Shown piece by piece: positions 10,769-21,159 of a DNA stretch of 64,000 nucleotides. The notes under the pieces were generated by a model. It was not told where the DNA came from. It searched no databases and saw only the letters and a program-made list of their open reading frames with translations. Origin of the DNA: Diphasiastrum complanatum (Eukaryota; Streptophyta; Lycopodiopsida; Lycopodiales; Lycopodiaceae); assembly GCA_029204225.1 (NCBI GenBank), contig CM055101.1:41998927-42062926 (forward strand), given 5' to 3'. Positions within the stretch are counted from its first letter, which is position 1; the number at the start of each line of letters is the position of its first letter. Made by a program: the position numbers and the translations under genes.

Positions 10769-11250
10769 AAGGGGGGAAGAATGTTATGTCCATGTCCTGT
10801 ATAAGGGAATCTAAATTATTCCTGACATGGATAGCCGGTCACTCTAGTTGTATGTGGTTATTAGTTATGTTATTCCGGACGTGGTCATATTAAATAATTA
10901 ATAATCATATGAGGGCCCAGACCTATAATTGGACATAGGAGCACATGCATGGTGAAGACTGCTTTAATGCAAGAATAGGAGATCGATAGCTCATGGGGGA
11001 TCCTAAAGGGAATATTCTCTCTCTTGAGAGGATAATAAGTCTAGTGAAAACTCGCCCCTCCTATTGTGAATTGTGATTCTTGAGCCAGTGTTTCCTCTCC
11101 TCTCTTGTGTTCTTCACTGTGGCTTGGGGGTGGATTGGTTAGGGTATTGACTAGCCTCTCCATATTGGTTGGGTGGTTCATGCTCCACAGGTGTCCTTTT
11201 GGTTTGCATGTGATTGGAATCCTGTAGATCTTCACTTGGTGGTTCTTACA
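10769..11250 (+). mobile_element. Polypurine tract and 3' LTR, family A (copy 3)
   Basis: AAGGGGGGAAGA at 10769-10780 is a classical polypurine tract. The LTR starts two bases later with TGTTATGTCCATGTCC (10782) and ends GGTTCTTACA (11250), 469 bp. It is a close inverted copy of 6916-7403. Placement of the tract before it marks it as a 3' LTR of a plus-strand element. Confidence 0.85.
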
Positions 11251-12660
11251 GTGGGAACCATCAAAATTGGAGGGAAACCCAACTTTATTCACTAACTTGA
11301 CATTTAGGCCTTGCGACATTAAAAGTCCCGCAAAAAGGCCTAAAGTCCTTTTATTGACTTTTAACTAATTAATCGAATAACTATGTGATTATCGGGTGGG
11401 ACTTACACACGCAAAGTGCCAAATTCCTCTCACTTATTAACTAGGGTTAGAGTTGCCTTGGGATCTGCAAACCCTCCTACACATTCCATCCCTTTGATGT
11501 GGCCAATGTGAACTTTGGTGAGTTCTGTTTTACAGGTGGACAAAACTTCATCTCTCCCATCAATGTCCAACAATTGGTAACTTTGTAATCACATTTGTTC
11601 TCTACCTCATAGTCTAGCCTAACTGATAGGATTTATTAATCTACATTCTGGATCTAACTACACAAGAGGATCTGACAATTGTAGCTGAGAGTAGCTGCAA
11701 CTTGATCAAATCATTCATTCTTTTGTTTGTCATAATAATACGAGTGGTGTACTGGTAGTAGTGTATGTAGACTCTTAACTCGTGTGAGGGTGTTTGCCTC
11801 AACGGATAATGAAAACCAGCTGAGATAATAGGGTTACTTATTTTTTGAAGTAAGTTTGTTTCCATATCAGATTCAGATTCAATATCCTCATCTGTGCATC
11901 CACATTGCCAGTTGAATTTGAGACTTGTTTTTGTAGATTGAATTTGGCATACACTATGTTCTAGTGGTCCCTGGAATTCAAAAGAGAAGGTAAATGTAAA
12001 GAGCATCCCTTCAAAGGTTAGTTCATGCCTTTTTGGTTTTTGTGCATGCTTTTCAATTTAGAATAAAGGTTTGTAATACTCGTGCAAAATATAGGAACAG
12101 AAAGGATGAAGCTATATGCATGTCACAAATTAGTTGGTGCATGTGAATATAAATGCCATTCAAGAAGACGAGGACAAGTATCTAACGAAGCTAGACATAC
12201 TCAAAAATCAGTGCCTTCCCAAGTATTTATTCTCATAGGATAAGCAGAACCACAAACTGAGAACTTCGAAACACATTGACCTGCCATTAAAAGTGATAAC
12301 TATGGTGCTTGATTTTATGGATGCTAAGGATGGGTACGATGCTACTTTGATCGAGAACAGTCAAGTAACAAAGAATTTTAGAATTGATGGACATTACCCT
12401 CTACAATTATCTGTTAGTTGCTTGGCTGCAGCAACATCAAGATGGCTTTTGTTCAAATGATGCAACTGTGTGCTATGCAAGTATCGAGAAAAATTCCAGC
12501 CAACTAGGTGGAAGTAACTGTGATCAGCTGAATCACTTGCAGATTACTGCGTCTAATGCACTCTTGCATTTATATTGTCTGAATTACAAATTTTGCAACA
12601 AAATTTGTCTAATGTTTGGATCTCAAACAACATGTGACCGCAAGAGAGTTACTCTCTCTT
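11251..12660. other. No gene recognised
   Basis: AT-rich sequence with short frames only. A minus-strand frame at 11641-12006 (121 codons) and a plus-strand frame at 12384-12668 show no motif that I know. A segment near 11740-11810 weakly resembles a tRNA (ACTCTTAACT) but has no proper B box. Confidence 0.45.
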
Positions 12661-12664
12661 ACGA

Positions 12665-13026
12665 ATAGCTAGTATCGTATACTAACAACACATGTCCGTC
12701 TCTCGTTAATCCTATATATATAAAGAATGGAGAGACAATTGATTTAATCTCTAGAAATTAAAAGAACATCTTAACTCTAACTACAGTTAGTTGGCTGTCA
12801 TTGTCCACTCTTGCATTCCGTTATTCGCATTGTCTATTCACGCTCTGGTTCCGTTTTCCCGAAAGTGTGAAATATGCAAAAAGTGCGACAAGTACCCCAA
12901 AATGTCTATCTTTCAAAATTGGCTTAACGAAAAATGCGAAGGTCAAAAATCCCAAAGTGAGAGAAAATCCTGAAGGCCAAAAGTGTCGTAGGGTTCCGAA
13001 GTTCATATTTTCCAACAGCTCCCTCT
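12665..13026 (-). mobile_element. Polypurine tract and 3' LTR of a minus-strand copia element
   Basis: On the minus strand the copia RNase H frame ends and is followed by AAGAGGGAGC (polypurine tract, near 13018-13026) and then TGTTGGAAAATATG (13017), the canonical start of a plant copia LTR. Further in are a TATATATATAGG promoter-like run near 12715-12725 and GAGAGACGG. The far end of the LTR is not resolved, so 12665 is approximate. Confidence 0.55.
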
Positions 13027-13042
13027 TGAATTGAGAAAACCT

Positions 13043-14030
13043 TCATCCGATTTCCATTTTCTTGTGCTTCTCAAACAGAGTCTTGTTCAGAGGTTTTGTG
13101 AGCACATCTGCCATCATATCGGATGATTTACCACATTGGGTCATCAACTCCCTTTTTTGAATCAGATCTCCAATGTGGTGGTACTTCAGTGGAATGTGCT
13201 TGGTTTTGGAGTGAAAAACAGAATCCTCGGTGAGGTGGATTGCACTTTGGCTATCCATATTCATTATAGTGGACTGAACCTGCGGTTCAATCAACTCGTT
13301 CAACAACGTATGAAGCCACACTATTTCATTTACATTTTTAGATGCAGCAACATATTCTGCTTCACACGAGGACTGAGCAACCAAGGTCTGCTTCTTGCAT
13401 ACCCAGTTTACTACTAATCTGCATAGCACAGAACATCCACTAGAGACAGACTTATTGTCATCTCTGCTACTAGCCCAGGTGGAATCACTATATGCAATTA
13501 ATTCAAAATCAGAATTATTGTTGAAGGTTATCCCATACCTTGTTGTACTTTTAATGTACTGAACGACTCTCTTGGCCATTCTCTAGTGCTTTTTGCCTAG
13601 ATTACGTGCAAATTGGCTAAGCGAGTATATCGCCACAACAATGTCAAGTCTGGTGCATATTGCCAAGTACATGAGACTGCCAATAAAGTTCCGGTATGGC
13701 ACTGTTGCAATTCTACCTTTCTCTGCATCATCCTTTGGGCATTCATCCTTGGTCAATCTGTTCCTACTTCCATAGGCGCATTTCTCTTTGCACTCAATCA
13801 TCTTGTAATCTCTTAGAATTTTCAGTGCATATTTCTCTTGTGTTAGGTGGAGAGTGCCTCTGCACTTGTCTTTGTCTATCTACAGTCCCTATCTATAGTC
13901 CCACACATTGTTGTGCTTCTCCAATATCTGAAATGTCAAACTCATCAGATATCTGAGTTTTTATTTTCTGGATCAATTTCAGGCAATTCTGGCATGAAGA
14001 GGTTATCAATATTTCATGAACTCCATACTG
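13043..14030 (-). pseudogene. pol: Ty1/copia reverse transcriptase C-terminus and RNase H (decayed)
   Basis: The minus strand carries the end of a copia polyprotein in two or three frames. First comes ILITSS...KIKTQISDEFDISDIGEA, the segment after the catalytic YVDD; here the tyrosine-aspartate motif is replaced by YGVHE. Then VPYRNFIGSLMYLAICTRLDI, the conserved connection before RNase H. Last an intact 178-codon RNase H frame (13579-13043) with AYSDSTWASSRDD, SSCEAEYVA and ADVLTKPL. At least two frameshifts and the lost catalytic residues make it non-functional. The polypurine tract and LTR follow directly at 13026, in the right order for a 3' half-element. Confidence 0.85.
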
Positions 14031-14149
14031 GGGGGCATTGTTGATAAACCATTTTTTTGACCCGATGCACATATTCAAGAATGTGAGGAGTATGATTTGG
14101 GAGCACTTGGTCAAAAGATAAAAAAGACGCACGAGATGACTTAAAAGAA

Positions 14150-16250
14150 GTGGAAAAGATGGCCGATTTATGGCCACAAACGGTGAGAAATTCAATTGCC
14201 CTCCCAAAGGCTCCATGGATCTTCTCGAGGAGAAAAGAGACGATTGTAAAGAAGGCAATAGCCTCATTTCAAACTCCGACAGGACACATGCGATGCCTAA
14301 AGGGTGCCTTCACAAGGGACAACAAGCTAAGTGAACTAAAGTCCATGACTAACATAAATTTTTTATAGGTTGGCATGGCATGTTTTTTGAAGTTGCTTCC
14401 ACCTCAACATTGTGGATTACATTTTATAGCATGTCTTGTAATTTCTTGATGATCTCATTGCGCATATATGTCTCTCAATGACCAGATTGTTTCTGTGTAT
14501 GCAGTTTGTGCTTCCCTTAGTGTTGAGAGGGTTTTTGACATAGGAGTTAAGGAGTGCAATCTACAAAATCAATTGTTTGGTGAGGTACGGTGAACGCGAC
14601 TCACATCATTTTTTCTTGCGATGATTCAAGATGACGATATTACTAACGTGCATGTCAACGTTGTTTACTTTTCTTATGAAGATATATTTCATCCAAGGAG
14701 ATACCGTTGGCATCCATTGAGGCAGCAAGACAAAGCTCCATCGAGGCAATGTGTTTGATCGAAAAGCACTTTCCCACATCCATTCTCACCATTCAAATGC
14801 ATCTCATTGTGCATTTGGTAGATGAGGTGGCCATTGCAGGTACATCATCTACTTGCGTCAATTGCCTATTCTTAGTCAATCCTAGACTATTGCTATTGTG
14901 GTAATTACAATGTTCTCTCACTAAATTGATCCATGTTTTTAATTCAGGCACTATCCATAGCCGTTGGATGTTTTTCTTGGAATGATTCATGAAAAAATTG
15001 AAAGGCTTTGTAAGACAAAGAGCAAGGCCTGAGGGGAGCATGGCGGAAGGATGGCTAGTGCAAGAGTCCATGGTTTATATCACAAAGTTCCTTGCTCCTA
15101 GCAATCCTTCTATTCCTCATCTTTGGGACAAGAAAGATGATGAGCATGCTTTTGGGGAGGTTCCTAGAGGAAAAGGAGCATCATGAGAATGAGTGAGTCC
15201 TTCGGGGAGAAGATAAATAAGTTTTGCATTCTTAAAAGCAAAGAAATACAAAATTGGTTTTTGTTATATGAAGAGGCCAAGGCTCGTAGACAAACCGCTC
15301 GAGCCACTTTTGGGAGAGGGCATAGAAGACAATCGATCATGCCATTTTATATTGATTGAAGCTGACATTATTTGTATAAATGTTTGTTTTCTTTCTATTT
15401 TGCTTCTGAAATAGCGATCTCTGTCCTACTCCTACCCTTGCGGCAATTGATATCATCTTTTTTGATTCTATGAATTCTTAAAATAGTTTGCTGCTATCCT
15501 ATCCTCCTGCGGATTGGATTAATTGCAATGCCTTTTGTTCCTGTTTTTCATTTCTTGGAAAGTTCCACCTGAACTCGCCCTTCTACCCAAGGACATGAAG
15601 CTTGATTTTGGTTACGTGATGCCCTTAGAGAAGCCTTGGCAAACAACTGGGAAGTAACATAGAGAGAGAGTAGAAATTTGTAAGGGGGGGCGAATCATCA
15701 TTCACATGTTAATTAAACCATTTGTACATGTAATTTTGTACATATTTGTTGTATCCCTAACACATTTTGTTCCATTTCGTTCAATACAAAAAATACAATG
15801 CATTGTGGACGCATGGATGACACTTTTGTATGGAGCACATTGACAAAAATAGAAAGACGTACGATTGTGGAGTCATGGCAAAGTTTACCCAAGAGAGTCC
15901 GAACAAGCACGACGGACACCAATTTACCCTCTTCTCAACTTGATTATTGTGGGACAATCGATGACATCATCGAAGTTGGATTTAGGCAATTCAGGTATTT
16001 CATATTTGATATCAAATGGTTCAAAGTTATTTGCAATGGTCCCAATGCAAGTGACAGGAAAGATGACAGTGGTTATTTTGCCATTGACTCTACCAAGTTT
16101 TGGATGGATTAAAACAATACATTTGTTTTTCCTCAACAATGTAAGCAGGTACATTTCTTCTATGTCTCCATGATGTCTATGCTCTTTTGTTGTCAATCAA
16201 TTGATTTTCATTATACTGCAAAAAAGGTATATTGTGTGTATACCCAAGCA
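14150..16250 (+). pseudogene. CACTA (En/Spm) TNP2-like transposase, DUF4218 and DUF4216 parts
   Basis: Scattered plus-strand segments match the C-terminal half of plant CACTA transposases. The piece at 14190-14340 (ALPKAPWIFSRRKE...) and the pieces LIEKHFPTSILTIQMHLIVH (about 14753) and KLKGFVRQRARPEGSMAEGW (about 14995) are DUF4218. LDYCGTIDDIIEVGF...FDIKWFKV at about 15942-16020 followed by TFVFPQQCKQVHFFY is DUF4216. Many stops and frame changes lie between them, so it is dead. The Transposase_21 catalytic part is missing on the left, where the copia fragment lies. The final segment (YTAKKVYCVYTQAT, about 16216-16255) recurs in the CACTA end at 49.4 kb. Confidence 0.75.
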
Positions 16251-16302
16251 ACTGTAACATAGCTATGGATATTAATTTGATATAAAAGTTATCAAAAAGA
16301 CA

Positions 16303-18295
16303 ATGACGAAGAAGAAAAGAAAGAGAGTATTGATGAAGAATATTGATGATCTATCTACACATAGCGACAATCAATTTGAACATTCAAGTATGTTTTCATA
16401 TAAACTGTTTATTTGATTTGTATATGTCATTTAAGTTTGATTTGTACTTGATAACATGGATTATTTATTTATTAAACATAATTTGAGTTTCATATGTTTG
16501 TTGTAGATCATGTTTGGTGGCAAAGACTATTTAACATATCGTTCATGCATTGGATCATCTTTAAGTCATGTTTTACCAAGAAAGTTAGCAAAGAAAATGA
16601 TGAAAAATGCTCGGTTTGAAAAAATGAAAGATGAATTTGCAGAGACTGTTTTGATTAGAGTTCAATGGATGCAAATGTGATACAAGGTGCATGTGATGTT
16701 TCTGGAATTAGCAGAAATGCTTATTCTAATTTTTTAGAATAGTTAATAAAGTTTTTTCCCAAGTGACGGTGAAGAAAACTTATCTTCCGCGTTCAAGATT
16801 AGCAAGAAATTATTATAATGACAGAATGTTCAAAGTAGTTGACCAACCACTTCATATAACTGAATTAAATAAATCAAAATATGGTGAGCTCAATTACAAC
16901 GATTGCACTAATATTTTTCTTGATATTAAAAATGTTTTAAAATACATTATTCGATTCTAACATCAAGTAAATGGAAAGATCATTATTGTAATGAAATTGG
17001 ATGAATCTGAAATCATCAAAAGTCAAAAGTTGGAACGAGTGAGTGTCACTTTGATGAACAAAATTTTACATACAGATGATCGAACGTTTAGTATTCAATC
17101 GGAAAATCACATATGGTGGTTGGTGACATTCCAGGTATACATTCCAATTTTCATTTAGAATATTGTTATTAATATTTCATACCTTGGCAGTTTTTATTGA
17201 CATGTCATGCATTATTTGCTTCTCTACAGGTCTTGAAAGAGGACCATAAAATACTTTCATAGATATTTTCAAGAACAAATTATGACGAGATTATAAAGAG
17301 ACATTTGGAGGGTGAGAAATTTACAGTCGAAAACCATGGAAGTTTTTAAATTCAATGGCACCTTGCAAGGGATTTGAAAACATTAATATGTATGTATAAT
17401 GTCTCTCATGGGGAAACATCAAAGCATCCATGTTTTTATTGCATGAAGGAATGCTACAATATGAATTTAGGATGATCAAACACTGGCCCAACACGAGAAG
17501 TTGAAGATCCAAATATGAAAAGTGTTCTGCCAATTCCATTAAAAAATGTTCACATATGCACATTGCATGCTGAGATTCGTATTATTAAAAAACTTATTTA
17601 CCTACATATTCTACTAGCATGGAATCATAAACCAGAGTCTGTGGCTAAAGCAACAATTAGAAGATTGGAAATAGTTCCGTCAAATGCAAAACTACATAAA
17701 GGGAATGTCACGATTGAAAAAAGTGACAAACTCTCCAGAAAAAAAAAAAAACGTTCCTAATAAGCCATCAATTGGAGGTGCTAAAGCAAGAAGATTCTTA
17801 TCCAATCACACATGCAAAGAATCAAGTGTCAGATACAAAATTTGGAGAGAAATTGTTCAAGCCACACGAACACTAGAAGGAAGTAATCGAGTGGAAAAGG
17901 GACAAGTGTGGACCAACTTAGACAAACTCATAGGTGTTATCAGGAAAGATCTATCATCAAAAGATATGAGGACTTTGGAAAATCATTGTACCACATTTGT
18001 AAAATCTATACATGATTGTTGGGGAAAAGACAACGTTACTCACTACATTGTGCTAATTATATCATTATCTGGTACTTACCTCATTCAGGCTTATATTTTT
18101 TTCTACTGATGTAACTAAGCAAAACTCTTGTTTGCAGCACATCCTTCTTCATCATGCAACTTATTTTGCAAAGGAATATGGGAGCTTAAGTATTTGGTCA
18201 TCACAAGGCATGAAAAAATTTCATTGGCAAGCAAGGGGAGCATTTCATAGAGCTACAAATCATGGGACACAATTCAAGAAATAATACTTCAATTT
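16303..18295 (+). pseudogene. Decayed spliced transposase-like gene, family not recognised
   Basis: Four exon-like blocks on the plus strand: about 16303-16387 (MTKKKRKRVLMKN...), 16507-17134, 17230-18049 and 18138-18290. They are separated by short introns with usable GT/AG ends (16388-16506, 17135-17229, 18050-18137, all 88-119 bp). Splicing the last joins THYI to HILLHHATYFAKEYGSL. Readable segments include VIQGACDVSGISRNAYSNF, IIVMKLDESEIIKSQKLERV, a Cys-rich HGETSKHPCFYCMKEC, VHICTLHAEIRIIKKLIYLH and SIWSSQGMKKFHWQARGAF. Several stops and frameshifts interrupt exons 2 and 3. The order and style resemble large DDE-type transposase or virus-like ORFs seen in early-diverging eukaryote genomes, but I cannot name the family. 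It faces the gene ending at 18436 tail to tail. Confidence 0.5.
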
Positions 18296-18435
18296 TTTCA
18301 GTGGTTTTACAGAAGAGCACAATTTAGATATCAAGCTAAAAACTCGCCAAATGTTATGATTTTTCGAAATGCATTCAAATTCATAACAAAAGAGAGATCC
18401 TTGTAATATATCAAAAATCTATTACAGAAATTTGT

Positions 18436-19154
18436 TTAATTATCATCATCATCCTCTTCAAGATTCAGACGGATGGTATTGTCATGAAGGAATAATCTCC
18501 TCTCATATGAATCCAAAGATTTTAAAATTTTTCTTTTGCTCATATCAAATGTAACCCGAATAAAGGTCCATTACAGATGATCTTTTTGTAGTCTCATTTG
18601 GAGTATAACCCAATATTTAACTGCCAAATCCCTTTTCACAAAAAATATTTTATATGTTCATCTTGCATACTTATGGCCTCCAAAAGAAACTGATAATAAT
18701 TTGATGGCCATAATGATAGTGGTTGCATATGGATTAAAAGATGAATGATATATACAAATCTCATTATTTTGAAAGTTTTTCAAAGAATGAGATAGAAACA
18801 CATCTTTTCTCTTGGTTGATACACCTCGGACTCCTCCATGTCTCATACCAAAGGCATCTATTTCAATAGCATCCTGTAAACGAGAAAAGAAAAAAATTTA
18901 AAATGATACATAACACTGCAAACTCATACTTTAACACAATGTTTGAAATTAAAAAACTGAACAATATCAATATCAATATAATATCTACGTACCATATCAT
19001 AATCATCATATTCAACGATTCTCATAAATTGGGTTATCGATATCGAAGGGAGAAAAAAAATACTAGAAAAATACTCTAATTTCTCAGATGGAATGTCACT
19101 AGCATTCAAAAAATCCAGAAGTTTGTTATCTAAGGACATGGAGGAACTAGCCAT
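18436..19154 (-). pseudogene. Second, convergent spliced gene; unrecognised, two in-frame stops
   Basis: Exon 1 runs 19154-18993 (54 codons, MASSSMSLDNKLLDFLN...EYDDYDM) and ends at ATG|GTACGTAG. The 119-bp intron ends TCGTTTACAG at 18874. Exon 2 starts at 18873 in phase (DAIEIDAFGMRHGGVRG...) and stays in one frame to a TAA at 18436, ending in an acidic LEEDDDDN. Two stops break that frame (TGA 18660-18658 and TAA 18573-18571), so the coding potential survives as only about two lesions in roughly 200 codons. I recognise no domain. It converges on the transposase-like gene at 16303-18295 with about 140 bp between their ends, suggesting that both belong to one element. Confidence 0.5.
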
Positions 19155-20210
19155 ATTGAACTTGATATCGGTTCAACACGACTGAATGATTTCGGTCGAG
19201 GATTGAACAATAGTGCGCGTATTGATCTGATATCATTTTGACGAGACTAAAATTTTCCGCGAGCACATGACATAAGAGACTGGTATCGCTTCAGCGCACT
19301 TGAATGAATCCAACCGTGCACTATATGTGAAGACACGCGTCAATTTGATATCGCGAGAAAGAAAGAAAACAAAATGACGAGGAAGTTTTGAATAAAAGAT
19401 CATGGAATCGAAATATGAAAAGTGGTGTTCATATTTATAGCCTATTCATGTTGATCGCAGCCATACATTTGTCAAATAATGAATTGAGGAGCGCAGCCAA
19501 TATTTACCTACCAATTAGAGTAAGACAAATTTGTACCTCCGTCGGAATACATTAAATAGTCTATTACTAGATTCTTCGAATCATCATTAGCCCTGACCCT
19601 AAAATTTGTACCTACACCAGAATACATTAAATAGTCTATTACTAGCCTCTCCGAATCATCATCAAACAAATACTAAACAAATATTAAATGGACATCATAC
19701 GAGGGCAATTATTACAGTCTCTCGTCCTATTTAAGCACCGTAAAGACGAATTTTTTTCTTTTGCGATAATTGTTCATTCAGAACATTTTCATAAGGTGGA
19801 GCATTTTGAAATAGCCGATATCAATTCCATGCGAGAGGACAAGTGCTTCACCGGAACAAATCAAATAGATGCGCATTGATGAGATACTCCGGTATGGCGA
19901 ATTGGATATCGGATCAGCATGCCCGTCCCAGAAAAAAGATTTTTCAACTTGGACTACGCACGTTGATTCGCTATTGGAATGCATTACGAATCATCAAAGC
20001 TTGCTTTGGGAGATTCTTCATACATCCAAAGCTAAAAAAAATTTGCCGAAGCAAATTTTGATGGTTCATATTGCGTTCCAATATATTTTCAGTGCATCTC
20101 AGATATCGGATCAGCGCGCTTGGGAGAAGAAAGTGAGTTTCCACTTGGACTGCATGCGTCGAACCGCTATTGCAGGGAAAAAAAAGATTTTTGAACAGTT
20201 GGATTAGTAT
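19155..20210. repeat. Subterminal-style region with repeated GATATC-centred motifs
   Basis: The hexamer GATATC with variable CGGATCAGCGCGCTTGG-like right flanks recurs at about 19168, 19227, 19350, 19816, 19905 and 20102, plus a GGTATCGCTTCAGCGC copy near 19283. Two longer stretches, 19905-19977 and 20102-20172, share GATATCGGATCAGC, an ACTTGGACT core and a CGCTATTG end. It lies upstream (minus strand) of the gene starting at 19154. Arrays of short binding sites inside the ends of a DNA transposon look like this, but no terminal inverted repeat was found. Confidence 0.45.
19528..19662. repeat. Tandem repeat, two units, 74-bp period
   Basis: AAATTTGTACCT followed by GAATACATTAAATAGTCTAT and CGAATCATCAT appears at 19528-19588 and again at 19602-19662. 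The conserved part of each unit is about 61 bp with few differences. Confidence 0.85.
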
Positions 20211-20216
20211 CGTATT

Positions 20217-20400
20217 CTGTCAGAATCATGATCTGACAGCTGGAATCATGATCATTATGCAGTAATGTCACCAGGAATTTCCCCCTTCGCAATGAGCATT
20301 ATGCAGGGGAAGGCCCGGGCCCTTGGGCCTTCTCTGCAGCTCGGGCTCTCGCCCTCGGGCAACGGCCCTCCCAGCAGGGAAGGCCCTTGGGCACTCCCCC
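20217..20400. repeat. Two hairpins and a GC-rich island
   Basis: CTGTCAG...CTGACAG (20217-20239) forms a 7-bp stem around AATCATGAT, itself a near palindrome. GAAGGCCCGGGCCCTTGGGCCTTC (20310-20332) is an 8-bp GC stem. Bases 20305-20400 are strikingly GC-rich with repeated GGGCCC/GGGCCTT words in an otherwise AT-rich region. No coding frame or RNA gene is evident. Confidence 0.6.
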
Positions 20401-21086
20401 ACGTATTATTTTTCACAAGTGGGTTTTGCATCCGGAATTGAATTCTAGATATTTTATGAATTAGTTGGCTGTTGGACGTGCTATATAATCACTTGCCTGT
20501 ATGCAGACTATAGATTCATGGGAGAAAAACAAAACGCTACATCTAAAAATCACACAACCTAGGTAATATTGTTGTTCTACCTTCCTTAAGATTAGACCCA
20601 GTAAAACGGGGTGATGCTTTTGGTCAACACAATTCCGTATCAAATTCATATAGCAGATGTTCAGCCAAATGCGTGTTGAAGGAACTGGAACGAGATTCAG
20701 CGGCAATGCAGTTGCTTCACTTTTAAAATTGGGTGTCTTCTCAAAATGTTTGCAACTACTACTGGTCACAAAGTATAGAAGAAAGTCGTTTATTTTATAA
20801 AATTTTATTTTCGGTTGTTATTTTATGTTTTTTTCACTTCCTGCATGGCTTCTATTGCATAGCATTAAATTTTCTATCTTAATCATAACTTAGATTATGA
20901 CTTGAATCAGGAGCTGAAGTCCCATATTGTAGTAGCTTTTCTCATGGAATGGCTTCAGTCCTGTCAAGTAATATTTTGTATTCAATTTAATACACTTTAG
21001 CAAGTAGAATATTAAAATCTGCCATATATGCAAAAAAAAAGTGTTGGGTAAGTACTGACAAAATGTGTTTGTCTTTGTAATGTCAG

Positions 21087-21159
21087 GGCAACAACTAAAT
21101 CTGTTTTAGAGTTGATGAACATTGAAGATCTCACTTTGGCCCATATCAAGAGTCATTAA
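21087..21159 (+). pseudogene. KANADI/GARP-type MYB-like exon (partial, probably decayed)
   Basis: After an acceptor (TAATGTCAG at 21078-21086) the exon reads RATTKSVLELMN-IEDLTLAHIKSH. This is the second helix-turn-helix half of the KANADI GARP DNA-binding domain, whose usual sequence is RATPKSVLELMNV-KDLTLAHVKSHLQ. The phase-2 split of the first Arg codon matches the known KANADI exon boundary. Two bases after the conserved His, a TAA replaces the expected Leu-Gln and there is no GT donor. Neither the preceding exon (RMRWT...HAVELLGGHE) nor the following MYRTVK exon is found nearby. KANADI proteins set abaxial organ polarity. I read this as a captured or decayed single exon. Confidence 0.6.

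Noticed and set aside
11740..11815. tRNA-like sequence (GGTGTACTGGTAGTAG...ACTCTTAACT)
   Set aside because: The A-box-like and anticodon-like parts are suggestive of tRNA-Lys, but there is no B box and no acceptor stem.
12690..12730. Possible Helitron or MITE end near the TATATATATAAAG run
   Set aside because: No inverted repeat or hairpin-CTRR end is visible, and the run fits the promoter of the minus-strand copia LTR.
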